Assembly (NCBI GenBank): GCA_016700155.1
Contig: CP065001.1
Location: forward strand, 3,534,001-3,598,000
Reading direction: 5' to 3'
DNA from: Ignavibacteriales bacterium
GTDB lineage: Bacteria > Bacteroidota > Ignavibacteria > Ignavibacteriales > Ignavibacteriaceae
DNA length: 64,000 nt
Positions within the stretch are counted from its first letter, which is position 1, and every line of letters starts with the position of its first letter. Below, piece after piece: positions 62,293 through 64,000 of this stretch. The position numbers and the translations under genes were made by a program. The notes under the pieces are model-generated. The model was not told the DNA's origin, did not search any database, and worked only from the letters and a program-made list of their open reading frames with translations.

Positions 62293-63591
62293 TCAGATGT
62301 GCGCGGCTAATAATTCGCTAAGCTCGAGTAAACTGAACAAATTGTACATTGTTAATTTTTTTGAACGTACAATTTGATTTTTATCGGAAGAGATTGTGCT
62401 GTAAATACGTAGTAGCTCATCAACAACTTTTGAAGCTCTGAAAGATTTTTCAGCGAACTTATATGCTTCACCTGCGTATTGATTTAATTTTTCAGGATTG
62501 CTAAGTAATTCGGAAATAACTTCACTAAGCATTACTACATTACCCGGCTCAACCAGTCTTCCGCTTACTTTATCATTAATCATAGATGGCAGACCACCTA
62601 TATTATAGGATACAACCGGAACTCCTATTGTCATGCTTTCAGCAACCGAACGCGGACCGGTGTCAACCATAGTCGGTAGTACAAACAGCCGGGATTTTTT
62701 TACTTCCATTAAAACATCTTCATAATCAGGAAGGAAACCAACAAAATTAATATTTTCAGATAAACCGCAAGATTTAATTTTCTCAAGGATTACCTGTTTA
62801 TATATCCCGCCTCCATATCCAATAATTTTTGCTTTTATTGATGGAAAATCTTTTTTCAAAATTTTTACCACTTCAACAAAATCAGAGACACCTTTCCGCT
62901 TTACTATCTGTCCAACAAAAACAATATCAGCATTTTTTTCGGGGTTCAGCTTTTTAATTTCGAATACCTGCTCAGAATTGGGATGGAAAAGATTAAAATA
63001 ATTTGCGCCAGGATTATAATCACTTATAAGGTTTTCCATACTACCTGCAATGGTTATAAAATTCTTCTGCTGCTTTAACAATTCTTCTTCACTCTTAAGG
63101 CGGAATTTATATTTCAGATTCTTATCAATCTTTACCACCTGGGTCATAAGACCCTGTACCCAAATCACAGATGGAAATTTGATGTCATTCAGTATAGTGC
63201 CGAATTCTCCTTCAGTTCCATGAAGATTCACAACATCCGGTTTAATTTCATCAATGATTTTCATCACCTTGTGTTTGAGAAAAGTATTTATCACATAAGG
63301 TTCAAAAAAATGATATGCACTCTGAAATATATGCAGCGGCAGATGCTGCGCGAATCTCTTTATTGAATTTTTGATGATATAGTACGTTACATTATTTTTT
63401 CTGATTACATAATCTTTATCAACTGCTGGTGATATAGTAATTAAATGAAGGTCAATTCCCTGGCGTGACTGTATCTCAGAATCAAGATAGTGCATCCAGG
63501 TTGCAGGATGAAAAAAAGAAGATTCTATTTGAGTATCGATATCTTCTTTAAGATAATGTAAAGAATAGTAGCAAAGCCAAACTACTTTCAT
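62293..63591 (-). CDS. Glycosyltransferase family 4
   Basis: 432 residues. N-domain KVVWLCYYSLHYLKEDIDTQ, KPDVVNLHGTEGEFGTIL. The donor domain has DIVFVGQIVKRKGVSDFVEV, KAKIIGYGGGIYKQVILEK and GPRSVAESMTIGVPVVSYNI (E-x7-E equivalent). The start region includes a conserved Tyr-rich stretch. It is separated from the nucleotidyltransferase by 89 bases that hold no ORF, so an internal promoter is possible. Sugar specificity is unknown. Confidence 0.9.
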   Translation of the reverse strand: MKVVWLCYYSLHYLKEDIDTQIESSFFHPATWMHYLDSEIQSRQGIDLHLITISPAVDKDYVIRKNNVTYYIIKNSIKRFAQHLPLHIFQSAYHFFEPYVINTFLKHKVMKIIDEIKPDVVNLHGTEGEFGTILNDIKFPSVIWVQGLMTQVVKIDKNLKYKFRLKSEEELLKQQKNFITIAGSMENLISDYNPGANYFNLFHPNSEQVFEIKKLNPEKNADIVFVGQIVKRKGVSDFVEVVKILKKDFPSIKAKIIGYGGGIYKQVILEKIKSCGLSENINFVGFLPDYEDVLMEVKKSRLFVLPTMVDTGPRSVAESMTIGVPVVSYNIGGLPSMINDKVSGRLVEPGNVVMLSEVISELLSNPEKLNQYAGEAYKFAEKSFRASKVVDELLRIYSTISSDKNQIVRSKKLTMYNLFSLLELSELLAAHI

Positions 63592-63720
63592 TTTGTACGC
63601 CCAATGTAATTATTGGTGAAAATTCCCTTGAAAAATATTTTAAAACCCGGATAGATACTTAGTAACTCTAAGTGCGAATGAATATACATTTTTATTTTTC
63701 AAAAATAAAAACTATGTGAT
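63592..63720 (-). other. Gap with A+T-rich inverted repeats between two glycosyltransferase genes
   Basis: A perfect 11-base inverted repeat TTTTTATTTTT/AAAAATAAAAA (63689-63711, one-base centre) lies 9 bases after the stop of the upstream gene. ACTTAG/CTAAGT (63657-63673) is a second hairpin, and CCAAT/ATTGG (63601-63616) a third. The first could end part of the upstream transcript, but its G+C content is nil. No gene is present. A promoter for 62293-63591 might lie here. Confidence 0.3.
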
Positions 63721-64000
63721 TTAATTATATCCGGTTATCTCTCTGTAAATCTCTATTACACGTCTTTTTACTTTTTCGGGGTTGTGCCTTTCCAAAGCTC
63801 TTTTTCTTGCGTTCGAACCATATTGACCGGCAAGCTCTTCATTCAAAAATAATTCATACATTGCCGCAGCCATTGTGTAAGGCTCGCCATCCTGAATTAA
63901 AAGACCTTCTTTCTGGTCCGATATTATACTGCTTGTTCCTCCAACATTTGTACAGACAATCGGCATTCCTAAAACCATAGCTTCACAAACACTATTAGGG
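63721..64000 (-). CDS. Glycosyltransferase family 4, C-terminal part (cut by window end)
   Basis: The frame stays open to the right edge of the window, so only the last 92 or so residues are seen. NSVCEAMVLGMPIVCTNVGG is the donor-binding E-x7-E region of GT4 enzymes, followed by EGLLIQDGEPYTMAAAMYEL and a closing helix RVIEIYREITGYN. The ATG at 63978 is internal, not the start. The rest of the gene and probably more of the polysaccharide locus lie beyond the window. Confidence 0.9.
   Translation of the reverse strand, partial: PNSVCEAMVLGMPIVCTNVGGTSSIISDQKEGLLIQDGEPYTMAAAMYELFLNEELAGQYGSNARKRALERHNPEKVKRRVIEIYREITGYN

Noticed and set aside
1..64000. CRISPR arrays, tRNA/rRNA genes, insertion sequences, phage or plasmid functions
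   Set aside because: Looked for on both strands; no direct-repeat arrays, transposase-like proteins or RNA-gene structure were seen.

Overview
The window is A+T-rich DNA from a flagellated diderm bacterium. The mix of features suggests the Bacteroidota/Chlorobi side, most likely Ignavibacteria or a near relative: P- and L-ring genes, an OmpA protein with thrombospondin type-3 repeats, a Wzc-type kinase, few strong Shine-Dalgarno sites, and a Bacillus-like flagellar gene order with FliW/CsrA. The lineage is inferred from gene content and style; no marker gene in the window proves it.

Bases 1-38591 (+ strand) form a nearly continuous flagellar locus. (i) fliI (cut by the window edge)-fliJ-motE/ylxF-like-fliK-flgD-TIGR02530-flgE ends at a strong terminator (7628-7656). 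(ii) fliL-M-N-O-P-Q-R-flhB-flhA-flhF-flhG gives the switch, the export gate and the placement GTPases. (iii) A 67-residue membrane protein and fliA (sigma-28) follow, then a tightly coupled block of two HDOD proteins, a GAF protein with a degenerate histidine-kinase module, a membrane/coiled-coil protein, a second FliK-like protein and a free-standing FlhB C-terminal domain. (iv) flgF-G-A-H-I-J-N-K-L encode rod, rings, a rod-binding/lytic-transglycosylase fusion, a chaperone and the hook-filament junction. (v) Two stator pairs (motAB) flank fliW-csrA and a REC-HPt protein. They are followed by a REC protein, a REC-DHp protein without an ATPase domain, an unknown protein and a PAS histidine kinase, which together look like a dispersed phosphorelay. 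Flagellin, fliD, fliS, fliF/G/H, flgB/C and chemoreceptors are not in the window.

Bases 38578-64000 (- strand) hold an OmpA/TSP3 outer-membrane protein and then a surface-polysaccharide locus. Its promoter-distal end is a small SLBB export protein and a Wzc-like tyrosine autokinase, closed by a strong terminator (40150-40187). Upstream lie eight glycosyltransferase genes (one cut by the window edge), two tandem RmlD-like reductases, a UDP-glucuronate-4-epimerase-like enzyme, an asparagine-synthase-like amidotransferase, two methyltransferases, GDP-mannose 4,6-dehydratase, an O-antigen-polymerase/ligase-like membrane protein, a DegT aminotransferase, a LegB-like dehydratase and a sugar nucleotidyltransferase. 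Together they would make 6-deoxy-, amino- and uronic-acid sugars, assemble them into a repeat unit and export a polymer. Initiating transferase and flippase genes are not visible.

The two least ordinary regions are the post-fliA block (17954-23117) and the stator/phosphorelay block (30857-38591). No tRNA, rRNA, CRISPR array, insertion sequence or phage gene was seen.
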